A DNA stretch of 64,000 nt. Origin: Spirochaetaceae bacterium (GTDB taxonomy: Bacteria > Spirochaetota > Spirochaetia > DSM-27196 > SKKC01). The stretch spans positions 62,001 to 126,000 of the forward strand of contig RECN01000100.1 of NCBI GenBank assembly GCA_007694005.1, in the 5' to 3' direction. Position numbers and translations under genes: made by a program. Each line of letters begins with the position of its first letter. Positions within the stretch are counted from its first letter, which is position 1. Shown here one piece after another: positions 17,401 through 26,177 of this stretch. Below the pieces are notes generated by a model that had not been told where the DNA came from, did not search any database, and worked only from the letters and a program-made list of their open reading frames with translations.

Positions 17401-20400
17401 GAATGAGCAGATGACTCGCGATTTGCTGGAAACGGCGTGCCTCATCGGGTTGCACCCGAAGCGCACGAAGCTCGATCTGTGCCGCTGCCCACGCGAAATC
17501 CATTGCACGCTCAATAGCATGGGGATCGTCGTAGGTGTCGAGCAGATCGATTACACGCTGCCGGGAGTCCCCCGCGGCGACAATCAGCGAAAGCTGCTGC
17601 TGCTCACCGGGCTCGAGCACTATGTCGGCGCGAAGGCTGAAGATCGGGTCGAGCACGTAGCCCTGCCCGCCTTCCGGCTCGTTGACGGCTCCTGCCGGGT
17701 TCTCGAGGCTTCGTCCACGACCGATGAATGCTGCTCTGTCGGTCTGGAACCTCAAGGTCAATGGCTCTTCCTGCGTGCCGGTGCCACGCGTGAGTCTGTG
17801 GGCCGCGAACACGGGCGCCTCGTCGTCTCGACGCTTGCGCCGATACGCGAGAAGCGCATGATGTTCGGGAAGCGCTTCGGTCTGTATGAACATCTTGTTG
17901 AAGGCCGGATGCTGCAGGTCCTGCCGGTGCGGTGCGAGCGAGAGCTCGATATAGCTCGTGAGTTCGAGACGACGGCGGTGCGGCGAGCGGTTAACCAGCG
18001 TGATCCGCCTGATCTCTACATCATCTTCCGGAGAGACCACAATCTCGGTCTTGACGTCTATGTCGTCGTCGCACCGTCGGATAACCGCGCGGTCGAGGGT
18101 AAAGTCAGCGCTATAGGAATCCACCGTTCCTGTGGTGGGATAGTAGGTATTCGACCACAGATGGTCGGCATCGGGTTCGTGAATGTAGCAGAACAGACCG
18201 CCGGAATCGCGCGTGGCGTCGGCTCTCCATCGGTTCAACTCGATGTCACCCCACTGGCTGTATCCCCCGCCGGAGTTTGTGACCATGATCGAATAGCGCC
18301 CGTTTCCAAGAAGCTGCGTCTTTGACGTTGCGGTGTTTGGTGTCTCAAACCTGCTGACCGATGGTGCTACCTCACCTATGCTCTCGACTCCGAGTCCCTG
18401 CGCCCGCGTTGCCGAGTACCGGGGCAGACCGGTAGGGATGCTTTCGTGCAGCAGCGGCTCGAAGGCACGCACCCGCGGATCGCGATGGAAATGGTCCTGC
18501 ACCACGCCGTGGTGCAGGAAGTTGTTCAGCGATAGAAAGCCCATACCCTGATGATGCGACATGTAGGTCCGTACGAGGACGCCCCGCTTCCCGTCGCGGC
18601 TTGCCTGGCGACCGAAGTCGATCGCGTCGTAGTAGCCGTAATCCGAAAGCATCCCCAGTGCATCCAGGCGACGCAGATTTTTAAGCGTCGGTTTTACAGC
18701 AACGCCCAGTGCCAGCAGGGACGCATAGGGTGCGACGACCAGTTCCCGGTCCAGTCCGCGTTTCAGCCCCAGCCGGGGGATGCCGAAGGCCTTGTACTGA
18801 TAGGTTTTGTTGATGTCGAGGTCTGCGAATGCAGACTCGGAGATACCCCAGGGTACACGCCGCTTTCTTCCGTAGTCGATCTGTATTGCGACCGCCTCGC
18901 TGACGGCCTTCTCAAGTAGCGAGTTGTCGTAGGACCGCAGCAGAAGCTGCGGCATGAGGTACTCGAACATGGTCCCGCTCCAGCTCAGCAGCACACGGCG
19001 CGCGCCTATCGCATCGTGGGGTCGCCCCATGGCGAACCAGTGTTCGACCGGCGCTTCACCACGCGCGACGGCGACGAAACTTCCGATCCGCGCCTCGCTC
19101 GCGAGCAGATCGTAGTAGGCGTTATCGGGGCGGTGATCGCTTACGTTGAAGCCGATGCGGAAGAGTCGACACCGCGGGTCGTAGAGGAAGCGCATGTTGA
19201 TGGACTCACCGAGTCTCTGTACGTCGTCGATAAGCCGCCGGGCAGAGGCAATTTTCTCGCCTGCCAGCCACCGGGCGTCGTGGAAAGCCTGAGTGATACG
19301 GTCTATCCACGGTATCAGCGCTGTGTCGGCCACGCCAGGATGGCTGCGCTTCTGAACCAACACACGAATCATGGCGACATCTCCGGCGGCAAGACTCAGG
19401 AGAGACGGCGCACGCTTCAGCTGCCGACCAATGAGCTCGACCGCTTCACTGCCCAGAGGAGCAAGTTCGTCCACGCCCTTCTCCGCTGCGATCTCCATCC
19501 ATCGGAGATAGCGGTCGCAGGTTTCAAGCCACGCAGCAGTCTGGCTATGCACCTGTCCGAGCCAGTAGGCAGCGGCCGGACCCCCGACGGCCGTCGCGTC
19601 GGCGGCCGGACCCCCGGCCTCCGCTTCGTCGCCACGCAGATCATCGATCATCGGTCCGGTCATCTCATGGACCTTGCGAAGCGCCCAGATCGCGTCCGCC
19701 CTGTCGGCGAACCGGCTTCCAAGCTCTTCGGTCACGGCGTCAAGCGCCTCGCGGAACTGTCGACTCGTTTGACCGCTTCCCGACAAGGTCTCCTCGAGAA
19801 CGCCAAGCGTATCGAGAAGTCCTTCAAAAGCTGCGCGACCGAGCACGGGGTCGGTAATCATCGCCTCGAGCGCCTGCTCGAGCGCCCACAGCGAACCGAC
19901 CAGATTACCGCTGTCAACCGTAGACACGTAGCGAGGCTCAAGGGGTTTCAGCGTCTGTATGTCGTACCAGTTCAGCAGATGCCCCTCGAAGCGTTCGAGC
20001 TCGGCGACCGACCTCATGGACTTCGACAGAAGGTCGATTACCTGATCACCGGTCAGATACCCGAAGTCACGCGCTCCAGCCGCGCTGAGAAACCACAGCC
20101 CGATGTTCGTCGGGCTTGTGCGCATCGCAAGCTCATTCTGGTGCGACAGCTGATAGTTATCAGGCGGCAGCCACGATGTCTCGCTGGAAACGAACTCAGC
20201 GTAGTAGCGCCACGTTCGTCGCGCGATAGCCCGCAGGTAACGCTCATCGCCCGCGGCGAGCGCACTGTTACGCTTCGCAGGCGGACGACGTCGCGTCAGC
20301 GCCCACGCGGTGAACGGGGATGCGATCCACACCAGTAGCCAGGGCGCGGCGATCAGCGCGTGTACCGGCGACCAGACATACAGCGCCCACCCGGCCAACC

Positions 20401-23400
20401 CGCTTGCCATGCCTGAGAGCACGACCGTGAGTCCTAAGACCACCGGCGGGCGCAGGGCGACCCGTGAAGTTGAACGACTGACCGTCCATTCCAGCAGCTT
20501 TCTGCGGGAAATCAGCCGGCGATACCACACCCTCACAATCGCGTCGACGGCAAGCGCGCTCTGGTGGGGGATGAGCGACGCCTCAACGAGTGTGCGCAGC
20601 ATATCGTGACCCAGGGTCTGAATCGAAAACGTTCTGAGACCCCCGCGTGTTGTGGCCATCGTCAGGGGAGGCATGACCGTGTGGAAGAGCAACTGCGAGG
20701 CGACGACCAGAGATCCGATGACCGCGGTGGCCGGCGTCCCCATCCACGCGACTGCCAGCAGCGCAAGACTCGCCACGGGAATGAGACTGCGACGAAGGTT
20801 GTCCGCGATCTTCCATCGGTTAAACCCCGAAAGGGGATTCACGGCACGATCACCACCGGAACCGGGGACTCGCGAGCGGAGCCAGGCGGCGATCTGCCAG
20901 TCCCCGCGTATCCAGCGATGCTGCCGCACCGTGTAGGTCAGGTAGTCCTGAGGAAACTCGTCGAGCAGTTCGATGTCACTCGCGAGTCCGACCCGCACGT
21001 GCGCCCCTTCGATCAGGTCGTGACTCAGCAGGCGCTCCTCGGGGAAGCGGCCCGAGAGCACACGGCTGAAGGCCCGTACATCGTAGATGCCCTTCCCGTG
21101 GTAGGACCCCTCACCGCTGAGGTCGTGGTTGAGGTCTGAGACGACCCTCGTGTACGGATCGATGCCCACGGCAAGCGAAAACAGCCGACTGAACGTAGAG
21201 CCGGTGGTGCTCGGCAGCGAGGGACTCACCCGGGGTTGTATGATGGTGTAGGTCCCGGCAGCAATCCGACCCTCGTCGTCGAGGCGGGGTCGGTTCAGCG
21301 GGTGCGCGAGCGTCTCTACCATCCTGCGGGCCGTTCCCGACGGCAGCTGCGTATCGCTGTCCAGGGTGATGATGAAGCGCACCGCACGCAGTCGTTCCGG
21401 GTCGCCGAGGTAGACGAGCTTCCCGGCGTCGTGTGGGCGTGTTCCGTCGATAAGGCGGTTCAGCTCTTCGAGCTTCCCGCGCTTGCGCTCCCAGCCGATG
21501 AAGGCACGCTCTGATTCACTCCAGACGCGCTGCCGGTGGAGCAGCAGAAAACGATCGTTCCCGTATCGTTCGTTCAGTCCCGCAAGCCCGGCGATTGCGC
21601 GCTGCAGCAGAGGATCATCATCGCTCCTGTGCTGCGTGTCGCAGTCGGTGTAGTCGGTAAACAGGCTGTAGAGCAGATTCTCATCGGGATTCGCGAGAAA
21701 CCGTATTTCGATACTGCTCACCTGCGCATCGATGGTACGGGTGTTCGTCAGAAGCATGGGCACAACAACCAGCGTCCGGTACTCGTCGGGTATTCCGGTC
21801 TCCCGGTAGTCCATCTTGGCCAGCGCCCGGGGAGGCAGCAGCCTCATGATCAGGTAGTTCATGATCTCCACCGAAAGCTGGCTCAGCGGCAGTACGGCAA
21901 TGAGAGAGAACACCACGCGCACCGTCGCAGGCAGCCCCGCCAGTCCAAACGCGGCGATGAGCGCAGTGAACAGCGCCAGGAACACACCGATTCCCGTCAG
22001 GTAGACCCCGGTGTGATGCCGGGTGACCCGGCGGCGGAAGCGCTCTCGAAACGGCTCGTCGGTGCCGATCCGATGCGACAGCTCCCTTTTTTCGGTGCCG
22101 ATCAGATACGCCCCGATGTGCGTCAGCTCGACGCCGGCTCCCCGGACCACGGCTTCCGACGCCAGGGAAACACAGGCCTTCGCGACGTACACTTCCGTAC
22201 GGCCCGACCGGCCGGCACTCTGCTCGATGACCCGCCGATAGCGGTCACGCGTCGCGAAGTCCATCTCGGAATATATCCCCGCGGGATCGAGCCGCAGGGC
22301 TTTGTCCACGAGGCTGACCTGCTCAAAGAGATCCCGCCAGTCCAGCTGCACGAGTTCCCGCAGACTGCTGAACGCGTTACCGACCGCAATCTGCTCCTTC
22401 GCCTGCCTGTCCTGTTCGTCTGCGTTCAGCTCTTCGATGGGTCGGTGAAACATCCGCTCAAGCCAGCTGCGCACCAGTGTCGCTGATGCTTCTTCACCGT
22501 AGAGGTGATCGAGCAGCTGAAACGCGAAGTGTGCACTTAAAGCGCTGTGCCTGTCGCTGAGCTCGGCCATCATGGTAAACAGCTGGTTCGGATCGCGATG
22601 GCCGGCGCTGATCAGACGGTTCGCCCAGAAGTCGGCAATCTCACGGTCGCGCAGCTCGGTCAGACCGCGGGATGCGAGGACCACGATGCCCTCGACAAGC
22701 GCGAGTCGGAGCATCTGCGGGATCGCCCACAGCTCCGCGGTGGTCAGCGTCTGAACCGACTGGTAGGCGTCGAGAAAGGAAACGATGGTGTCACGGTCAA
22801 GCCGCATACCGGTATCCGAAACGAGCTGCCGGGCAAGACCGTATATTCGGGGCAGACCGCGATGGGGCCCGTCCTCCAGGGAAGGAAGTTCGCGATAGAA
22901 GTGCCGGGACAGATTCTGTTGCACGTCGCGGATACTGCTGTCGATGACGTACTGGTTGTCGAGTATCCATTCGACAAGCGGAGTCGCCCGCTGTCCGAGC
23001 GCGACCGCCGCGGACAGATCCGCGCACACCGGCCCTATCCATCGGTGCATGCGCTTCAGCCGGTCAAGCAGTACGGTGTCCTTTGACGATTTGAGGGTCA
23101 CGCGATTCGTGGTCGCCAGATGCACAGCCCGCTCCTGTATCTGCATCGGAGACGGAGGCGAAACCATGATCCCGAGATCATCGACCACCCCTGCCCGCTT
23201 CGGATTTCGAACGAAGATGAGCGGATTTTCGCTACTCTCGCGTAACAGGTCCGCCGGATGCCGCAATTGCGCAATGGGAGCTTCAAGGATAAGGGCGGAT
23301 TCGTCGGTCACAAGCCGCCGCGAGTACTCTGCGCGCAGACCTCGCCTGAGACCGTGCCGAAGGAAGGAACGTCGGATCGCTACACGGCCATCCGAATCTT

Positions 23401-23506
23401 TGTGGATCACCGCGACACGGCGGTAGCCCCGACCTTTCAGAGCTTTGAGCGCTGAAAGCGCGTCTTCGTGTCGGACGTAAAAGGCGGTAAGTATAGCTGG
23501 TTTCAT
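14477..23506 (-). CDS. ndvB: Cyclic beta-1,2-glucan synthase (GT84-GH94 multidomain protein)
   Basis: 3009 residues from the ATG at 23506, which has AAGGA six bases upstream; an earlier in-frame ATG at 23542 lacks one. The order of domains follows NdvB/ChvB/Cgs. Transmembrane helices lie near 510-560, followed by the GT84 glycosyltransferase with LDSDTQLP near residue 714 and QHRWIRGDW near 864. More helices lie around 920-950 and 1030-1070, then a glucoamylase-like region with SHHQGMGFLSLNN near 1650. Paired beta-sandwich and GH94 phosphorylase parts follow, with GDWNDGMN near 2680 carrying the predicted acid residue. The protein initiates, elongates, cyclises and trims periplasmic cyclic beta-1,2-glucans used in osmoadaptation and host interaction. 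It is slightly longer than the commonly quoted ~2,800-2,900 residues. Confidence 0.95.
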   Translation of the reverse strand: MKPAILTAFYVRHEDALSALKALKGRGYRRVAVIHKDSDGRVAIRRSFLRHGLRRGLRAEYSRRLVTDESALILEAPIAQLRHPADLLRESSENPLIFVRNPKRAGVVDDLGIMVSPPSPMQIQERAVHLATTNRVTLKSSKDTVLLDRLKRMHRWIGPVCADLSAAVALGQRATPLVEWILDNQYVIDSSIRDVQQNLSRHFYRELPSLEDGPHRGLPRIYGLARQLVSDTGMRLDRDTIVSFLDAYQSVQTLTTAELWAIPQMLRLALVEGIVVLASRGLTELRDREIADFWANRLISAGHRDPNQLFTMMAELSDRHSALSAHFAFQLLDHLYGEEASATLVRSWLERMFHRPIEELNADEQDRQAKEQIAVGNAFSSLRELVQLDWRDLFEQVSLVDKALRLDPAGIYSEMDFATRDRYRRVIEQSAGRSGRTEVYVAKACVSLASEAVVRGAGVELTHIGAYLIGTEKRELSHRIGTDEPFRERFRRRVTRHHTGVYLTGIGVFLALFTALIAAFGLAGLPATVRVVFSLIAVLPLSQLSVEIMNYLIMRLLPPRALAKMDYRETGIPDEYRTLVVVPMLLTNTRTIDAQVSSIEIRFLANPDENLLYSLFTDYTDCDTQHRSDDDPLLQRAIAGLAGLNERYGNDRFLLLHRQRVWSESERAFIGWERKRGKLEELNRLIDGTRPHDAGKLVYLGDPERLRAVRFIITLDSDTQLPSGTARRMVETLAHPLNRPRLDDEGRIAAGTYTIIQPRVSPSLPSTTGSTFSRLFSLAVGIDPYTRVVSDLNHDLSGEGSYHGKGIYDVRAFSRVLSGRFPEERLLSHDLIEGAHVRVGLASDIELLDEFPQDYLTYTVRQHRWIRGDWQIAAWLRSRVPGSGGDRAVNPLSGFNRWKIADNLRRSLIPVASLALLAVAWMGTPATAVIGSLVVASQLLFHTVMPPLTMATTRGGLRTFSIQTLGHDMLRTLVEASLIPHQSALAVDAIVRVWYRRLISRRKLLEWTVSRSTSRVALRPPVVLGLTVVLSGMASGLAGWALYVWSPVHALIAAPWLLVWIASPFTAWALTRRRPPAKRNSALAAGDERYLRAIARRTWRYYAEFVSSETSWLPPDNYQLSHQNELAMRTSPTNIGLWFLSAAGARDFGYLTGDQVIDLLSKSMRSVAELERFEGHLLNWYDIQTLKPLEPRYVSTVDSGNLVGSLWALEQALEAMITDPVLGRAAFEGLLDTLGVLEETLSGSGQTSRQFREALDAVTEELGSRFADRADAIWALRKVHEMTGPMIDDLRGDEAEAGGPAADATAVGGPAAAYWLGQVHSQTAAWLETCDRYLRWMEIAAEKGVDELAPLGSEAVELIGRQLKRAPSLLSLAAGDVAMIRVLVQKRSHPGVADTALIPWIDRITQAFHDARWLAGEKIASARRLIDDVQRLGESINMRFLYDPRCRLFRIGFNVSDHRPDNAYYDLLASEARIGSFVAVARGEAPVEHWFAMGRPHDAIGARRVLLSWSGTMFEYLMPQLLLRSYDNSLLEKAVSEAVAIQIDYGRKRRVPWGISESAFADLDINKTYQYKAFGIPRLGLKRGLDRELVVAPYASLLALGVAVKPTLKNLRRLDALGMLSDYGYYDAIDFGRQASRDGKRGVLVRTYMSHHQGMGFLSLNNFLHHGVVQDHFHRDPRVRAFEPLLHESIPTGLPRYSATRAQGLGVESIGEVAPSVSRFETPNTATSKTQLLGNGRYSIMVTNSGGGYSQWGDIELNRWRADATRDSGGLFCYIHEPDADHLWSNTYYPTTGTVDSYSADFTLDRAVIRRCDDDIDVKTEIVVSPEDDVEIRRITLVNRSPHRRRLELTSYIELSLAPHRQDLQHPAFNKMFIQTEALPEHHALLAYRRKRRDDEAPVFAAHRLTRGTGTQEEPLTLRFQTDRAAFIGRGRSLENPAGAVNEPEGGQGYVLDPIFSLRADIVLEPGEQQQLSLIVAAGDSRQRVIDLLDTYDDPHAIERAMDFAWAAAQIELRALRVQPDEARRFQQIASHLLIPNARLRAPGPRIVENGKGQSGLWPYGISGDAPILMISIADTRDVGLVRQMLRAHSYWRMQGFVTDLVIVNEEASGYENPLRNHLEDLVRAHPHGAFLVSADQIPREDLVLMTAVARVVLVAARGSLPQQLGMAVDVPELPQKSLRKRAVVDASAELRFMELHYFNGLGGFTDGGREYAIYLGDGSHTPAPWVNVIANPSFGTLVGETGAGFTWYGNSQRNRLTQWSNDPVVDPVSEVIYIRDEDTGAYWSPTASPIRERSAYRARHGAGYSVFEHNSHGIEQELTVFVPMSDTGGEPVKLQRLRLTNATARERTLSVTCYQEWTLGENRESSYMHVSTSWDERSSALLARNRYHPDYPGRLAFAAITPEASSYSGDRTAFLGRNRSAAQPAAMDRVSLSSRVGAGIDPCAALQTSVHLAPGATAEVVCMLGQTDSLEQARELIRAYSSAGAFEISLARTQAWWDTLLGSVEVQTPELAANILLNRWLLYQSLSCRMWGRSATYQSGGAFGFRDQLQDSMAFATARPALAREQILLAAARQFAEGDVQHWWHPPGGAGIRSRISDDLLWLPFVVAHYVRISGDTSVLAEEVPFLNAPPLGAGEHEVFAVPQIGTERGTVFEHCRRAVERGLTAGPHGLPLMGTGDWNDGMNLVGAEGSGESVWLAWFLVDVLRGMQELSDLQGDGELSRSFDLQRTELIGRIEASAWDGSWYLRAFFDSGAPLGSAGNAEAKIDSLPQSWARLSGAGNEARTQTAVQSAWEHLVRPDEALVLLFDPPFDRSDPSPGYIRGYPPGVRENGGQYTHAALWFAMAMARGGDGERAATMLRLLNPIEQTRDPEAVSRYAVEPYAIAADVYRLPGRVGRGGWSWYTGSAAWMYRAWVEEVLGLQIRGEEMRLAPVIPAWWDGFTLRYRHGPAVYHVRVENPDHGDRGVERVELDGQPVPDGVIQLERSESEHHVLVTMCGSVPTEVLTTA

Positions 23507-23641
23507 AGTCATCCTTGCGCTGTGGAACACAGTATCAATCAACCCGTGCTCGGTCTGTGCGGCAGCGCACAGACCCGGAAAAGATCGGACCGCTACGGTA
23601 TGTTACCCTTAGCCTTCAGGAGTGTTCTAGGAACTGTGTAT

Positions 23642-24766
23642 ATGATGAAAATAACGCCTCTACTGTCTGTCCTTGCCGTAATACTCCTGTTTGTGACAGG
23701 TACGCCCATCAATGCGGTCGACGGAACCGACGACCTCGACGAGCCGCTGTCGGCCGTGGAGCTGACCCGACTCATTCTTGACGGTGACGCATCGGAGTTG
23801 ACCTCACCGGACGCGGTCGCCACAGACGGGACCTTCTCGCATTACGACCGGCTCGGATTCCCCGAAACTGCGGACGGCCGGCTTGTCGTACAGTCCGAGC
23901 CTCATGGACCGTCCACGAGTCTGCGGGGAGAACGCGCGTCGTTTCTCCTGTACGCCCGATACACAAACGAACAGCGCGACGCGGTGCTCCTGGCCCGCGC
24001 GGGCCAGATCTCAGACCCGCTTCCAGACGGAGGTGTGCACACCGTCCCCTTCGGGTTCGGTGCCGTACGAATGAATGCAGTCGACATCTCTATAGTCGAA
24101 GGGATCATCGTGCCGCACGTCAGCGATAACCGCAAAGCCTACACCGAGTTTCCCCTGTTCGATCTCTACGCGGGACTCATGGCCGGGACTGACGGCGTCG
24201 GCCTCGGGGTGCGGGGCGTCTTTCGGGAGCGCTTTACCGCTCATCTCGGTGCCAGCGCATCATCAGCCAGATATCTTGACGATGGCGCTCTGCGACGCGC
24301 ACCGGTCGTCTCGTTCACAGCCGGTGGGGGCCTGCGCGTTCCGGGCATCCTGCCCGAGCTCATCGGACCAAATCTTATTTCATTCGGGGGAGACACACTG
24401 CTTGAGGTCCGCGGGAGTGCGCTCGGAGGTGGGGTCGGTATACAGCCGGGCGCCTTTCTCGAGCTTGAACGCGTCTTTTTCGATGAACCGCCGGAGAACA
24501 GAGACTTTAGAACCGACCCTCGTCCGTTTAACTATCGGGTCCACTCGGTGTTCGCGCGTCTGACCGGCCGGATCGATCCGCAGAGTATCTTCGTGGCCGA
24601 CCCGCTGCGGTTCGGCCTCTCGATCGGCTACCGTGTGAACGTAGTCGGCCCGCGTATTCCCGAACACGAGTTCAAACGCACCGAAATCGTGTACGTCGCA
24701 GACGAATATCTCGACGACATACGGCGACAGGCCGAACGCCGCGATGCCCGGTCGGACAGTCAATGA
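23642..24766 (+). CDS. Exported protein of unknown function, probably a beta-barrel or surface protein
   Basis: 374 residues from the ATG at 23642 (a second ATG follows directly); AGGA lies about 9 bases upstream. MMKITPLLSVLAVILLFVTGTPINA is a signal peptide with a likely cleavage after NA. The mature part has alternating glycine-rich, amphipathic strands (FDLYAGLMAGTDGVGLGVRGVF, GLRVPGILPELIG, LRFGLSIGYRVNVVGPRI), as in outer-membrane barrels. I do not recognise the family. It is divergent from the cyclic glucan synthase, with 135 bp between starts. It is followed by the LuxR-type gene only 19 bp downstream, so these two may be coupled. Confidence 0.6.
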   Translation: MMKITPLLSVLAVILLFVTGTPINAVDGTDDLDEPLSAVELTRLILDGDASELTSPDAVATDGTFSHYDRLGFPETADGRLVVQSEPHGPSTSLRGERASFLLYARYTNEQRDAVLLARAGQISDPLPDGGVHTVPFGFGAVRMNAVDISIVEGIIVPHVSDNRKAYTEFPLFDLYAGLMAGTDGVGLGVRGVFRERFTAHLGASASSARYLDDGALRRAPVVSFTAGGGLRVPGILPELIGPNLISFGGDTLLEVRGSALGGGVGIQPGAFLELERVFFDEPPENRDFRTDPRPFNYRVHSVFARLTGRIDPQSIFVADPLRFGLSIGYRVNVVGPRIPEHEFKRTEIVYVADEYLDDIRRQAERRDARSDSQ

Positions 24767-24785
24767 ATACGTGATAGGATCTTCT

Positions 24786-25658
24786 ATGCGCCCCGAAGAC
24801 CATGAGCTCGAAGAGCTCCGGCACACGCTTGCCGAACGCGAAAAGGAGCTTGATGCGCTCTATCGACTCGCAACCCTTTTCAGCCGAACGGTAGGCGACG
24901 TTCGGTCCGTCATCAGGGATACCGCGTCCATTCTCCGCACTTCAATGGAGCATCCCGATCTCGTCGAGGTCGTTATTACAACGGACAAGCACACCGAGAC
25001 GTGCAGCGGACACGAGGTGTCCGGTACGAGCGAAACCTCCGACGAGCATGTCGCTGAGCGAACCTACAGCATCGCCCGTCGCATTCGCGTCGCCGTCAGA
25101 AGCAGCACACATATTGACGACCGAGAGAAACATCTGATCACTTCAACTACCGAGCTTCTCGCTCACCTTCTTCAACGAAAAGAGCTCGACCAGGTTCTCG
25201 TTGAGTCAACGAAGACGCTTCAACGGCAGGCGACCGAACTGGAAAGCAAGAACGTCGCACTCCGCGAGGTGCTCTCGCAGATCGAGCATGAGAAGAAGTC
25301 CATACTTCAAGACGCACGCGCTCATGTCGACACGTACATACGCCCATACCTGCATGAAGTCGCAGAACGCACCGAGAACGACTCCATTGTGCGTTCACGA
25401 GTACAACAGCTTGAGGCATCTCTGGACAGCCTCCTGAATCAGGATAACCGCCGACTGGTCGAGATTGCGCACCGGCTCAGCCCGCGCGAGGTGGAAATCA
25501 GCGGACTTATTCGCAACGGACTGACCACGAAAGAAATCAGTTCATTCCTGAATATCAGCGAAACCACGGTCGAACGTCACCGAAACACAATTCGACGCAA
25601 GCTCAATCTCAACAACTCGAACATCAATCTCACAAGCTATCTGCGTTCGGCTCAATAG
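24786..25658 (+). CDS. LuxR-type HTH transcriptional regulator with sensor and coiled-coil regions
   Basis: 290 residues from the ATG at 24786 with AGGAT upstream; a longer ATG at 24744 would overlap the preceding gene. Residues 5-25 are helical (EELRHTLAEREKELDALYRLATLF), a pattern often leading into a GAF domain, and about 25-130 could be a small GAF-like sensor. A coiled coil spans roughly 135-215. The C-terminus is a GerE/LuxR helix-turn-helix: LSPREVEISGLIRNGLTTKEIS followed by SETTVERHRNTIRRKL. It lacks a receiver aspartate, so it is not a standard response regulator. It may control its neighbours. Confidence 0.8.
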   Translation: MRPEDHELEELRHTLAEREKELDALYRLATLFSRTVGDVRSVIRDTASILRTSMEHPDLVEVVITTDKHTETCSGHEVSGTSETSDEHVAERTYSIARRIRVAVRSSTHIDDREKHLITSTTELLAHLLQRKELDQVLVESTKTLQRQATELESKNVALREVLSQIEHEKKSILQDARAHVDTYIRPYLHEVAERTENDSIVRSRVQQLEASLDSLLNQDNRRLVEIAHRLSPREVEISGLIRNGLTTKEISSFLNISETTVERHRNTIRRKLNLNNSNINLTSYLRSAQ

Positions 25659-25677
25659 CCGACTCACGTGTATAAAA

Positions 25678-25701
25678 CATGTACGTTTCGTACACGTTTT
25701 T
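25678..25701 (+). terminator. Intrinsic terminator after the LuxR-type gene
   Basis: Stem arms CATGTACG (25678-25685) and CGTACACG (25689-25696) with loop TTT and one mismatch, followed directly by five T residues. It lies 20 bp after the stop codon and separates this gene from the Rnk-like gene. Confidence 0.65.
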
Positions 25702-25759
25702 CTCAGATTGCTCATGCCAGAACCCCGACGTATTGTATACGGGTACCGGGAGGTCTCAC

Positions 25760-26173
25760 ATGAGCGAAGGCAAGATAGTTCTCAGCGAAGACGATTATTC
25801 GATTCTCAAACGGCTCGTAGACCGCATGGTGCGCTCCGGCAAGCTCGGACAACCGCACTTTATGCGCCTCGCCGAAGAGATGAAGCACGCCATCGTTATG
25901 AGTCGGGATGAACTGCCACCAAAACTGATAACAATGGGATCAAAAGTCCGCTTTACCTGTATTGATACCGGACAGACCTCGGAGGTCGTTCTCGTGTTTC
26001 CCGCACAGGCCCAGGATGAATCGTACATCTCTATTCTGACACCCCTCGGGCTCGCGCTGATTGGAGAACGCGAGGGAACCGAGGTTGAGTACGTCGCGCC
26101 AGGGGGAACGTTCAGAATACAGATTCAGAAGGTCGAGCAGACTGCGATCACTCAGGAAGCGGTCCGGGCATAG
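25760..26173 (+). CDS. rnk: Rnk / GreA C-terminal-domain protein
   Basis: 137 residues from the ATG at 25760, preceded by GGGAGG. An N-terminal helical part (LSEDDYSILKRLVDRMVRSG) is followed by a GreA/GreB C-terminal FKBP-like domain: LITMGSKVRFTCIDTGQTSEVVLVFP, SYISILTPLGLALIGEREGTEVEY. The length and layout match Rnk, the 'regulator of nucleoside diphosphate kinase', which binds RNA polymerase but lacks the cleavage-active coiled-coil tip of GreA. The following gene starts 4 bp after its stop, so the two form a pair. Confidence 0.82.
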   Translation: MSEGKIVLSEDDYSILKRLVDRMVRSGKLGQPHFMRLAEEMKHAIVMSRDELPPKLITMGSKVRFTCIDTGQTSEVVLVFPAQAQDESYISILTPLGLALIGEREGTEVEYVAPGGTFRIQIQKVEQTAITQEAVRA

Positions 26174-26177
26174 GGTA

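Noticed and set aside
17123-20338. Long plus-strand open frames of 400 and 440 codons (17123-18325, 19016-20338)
   Set aside because: They lie fully antisense to the cyclic glucan synthase, have no recognisable motif or ribosome site, and arise from its codon bias.
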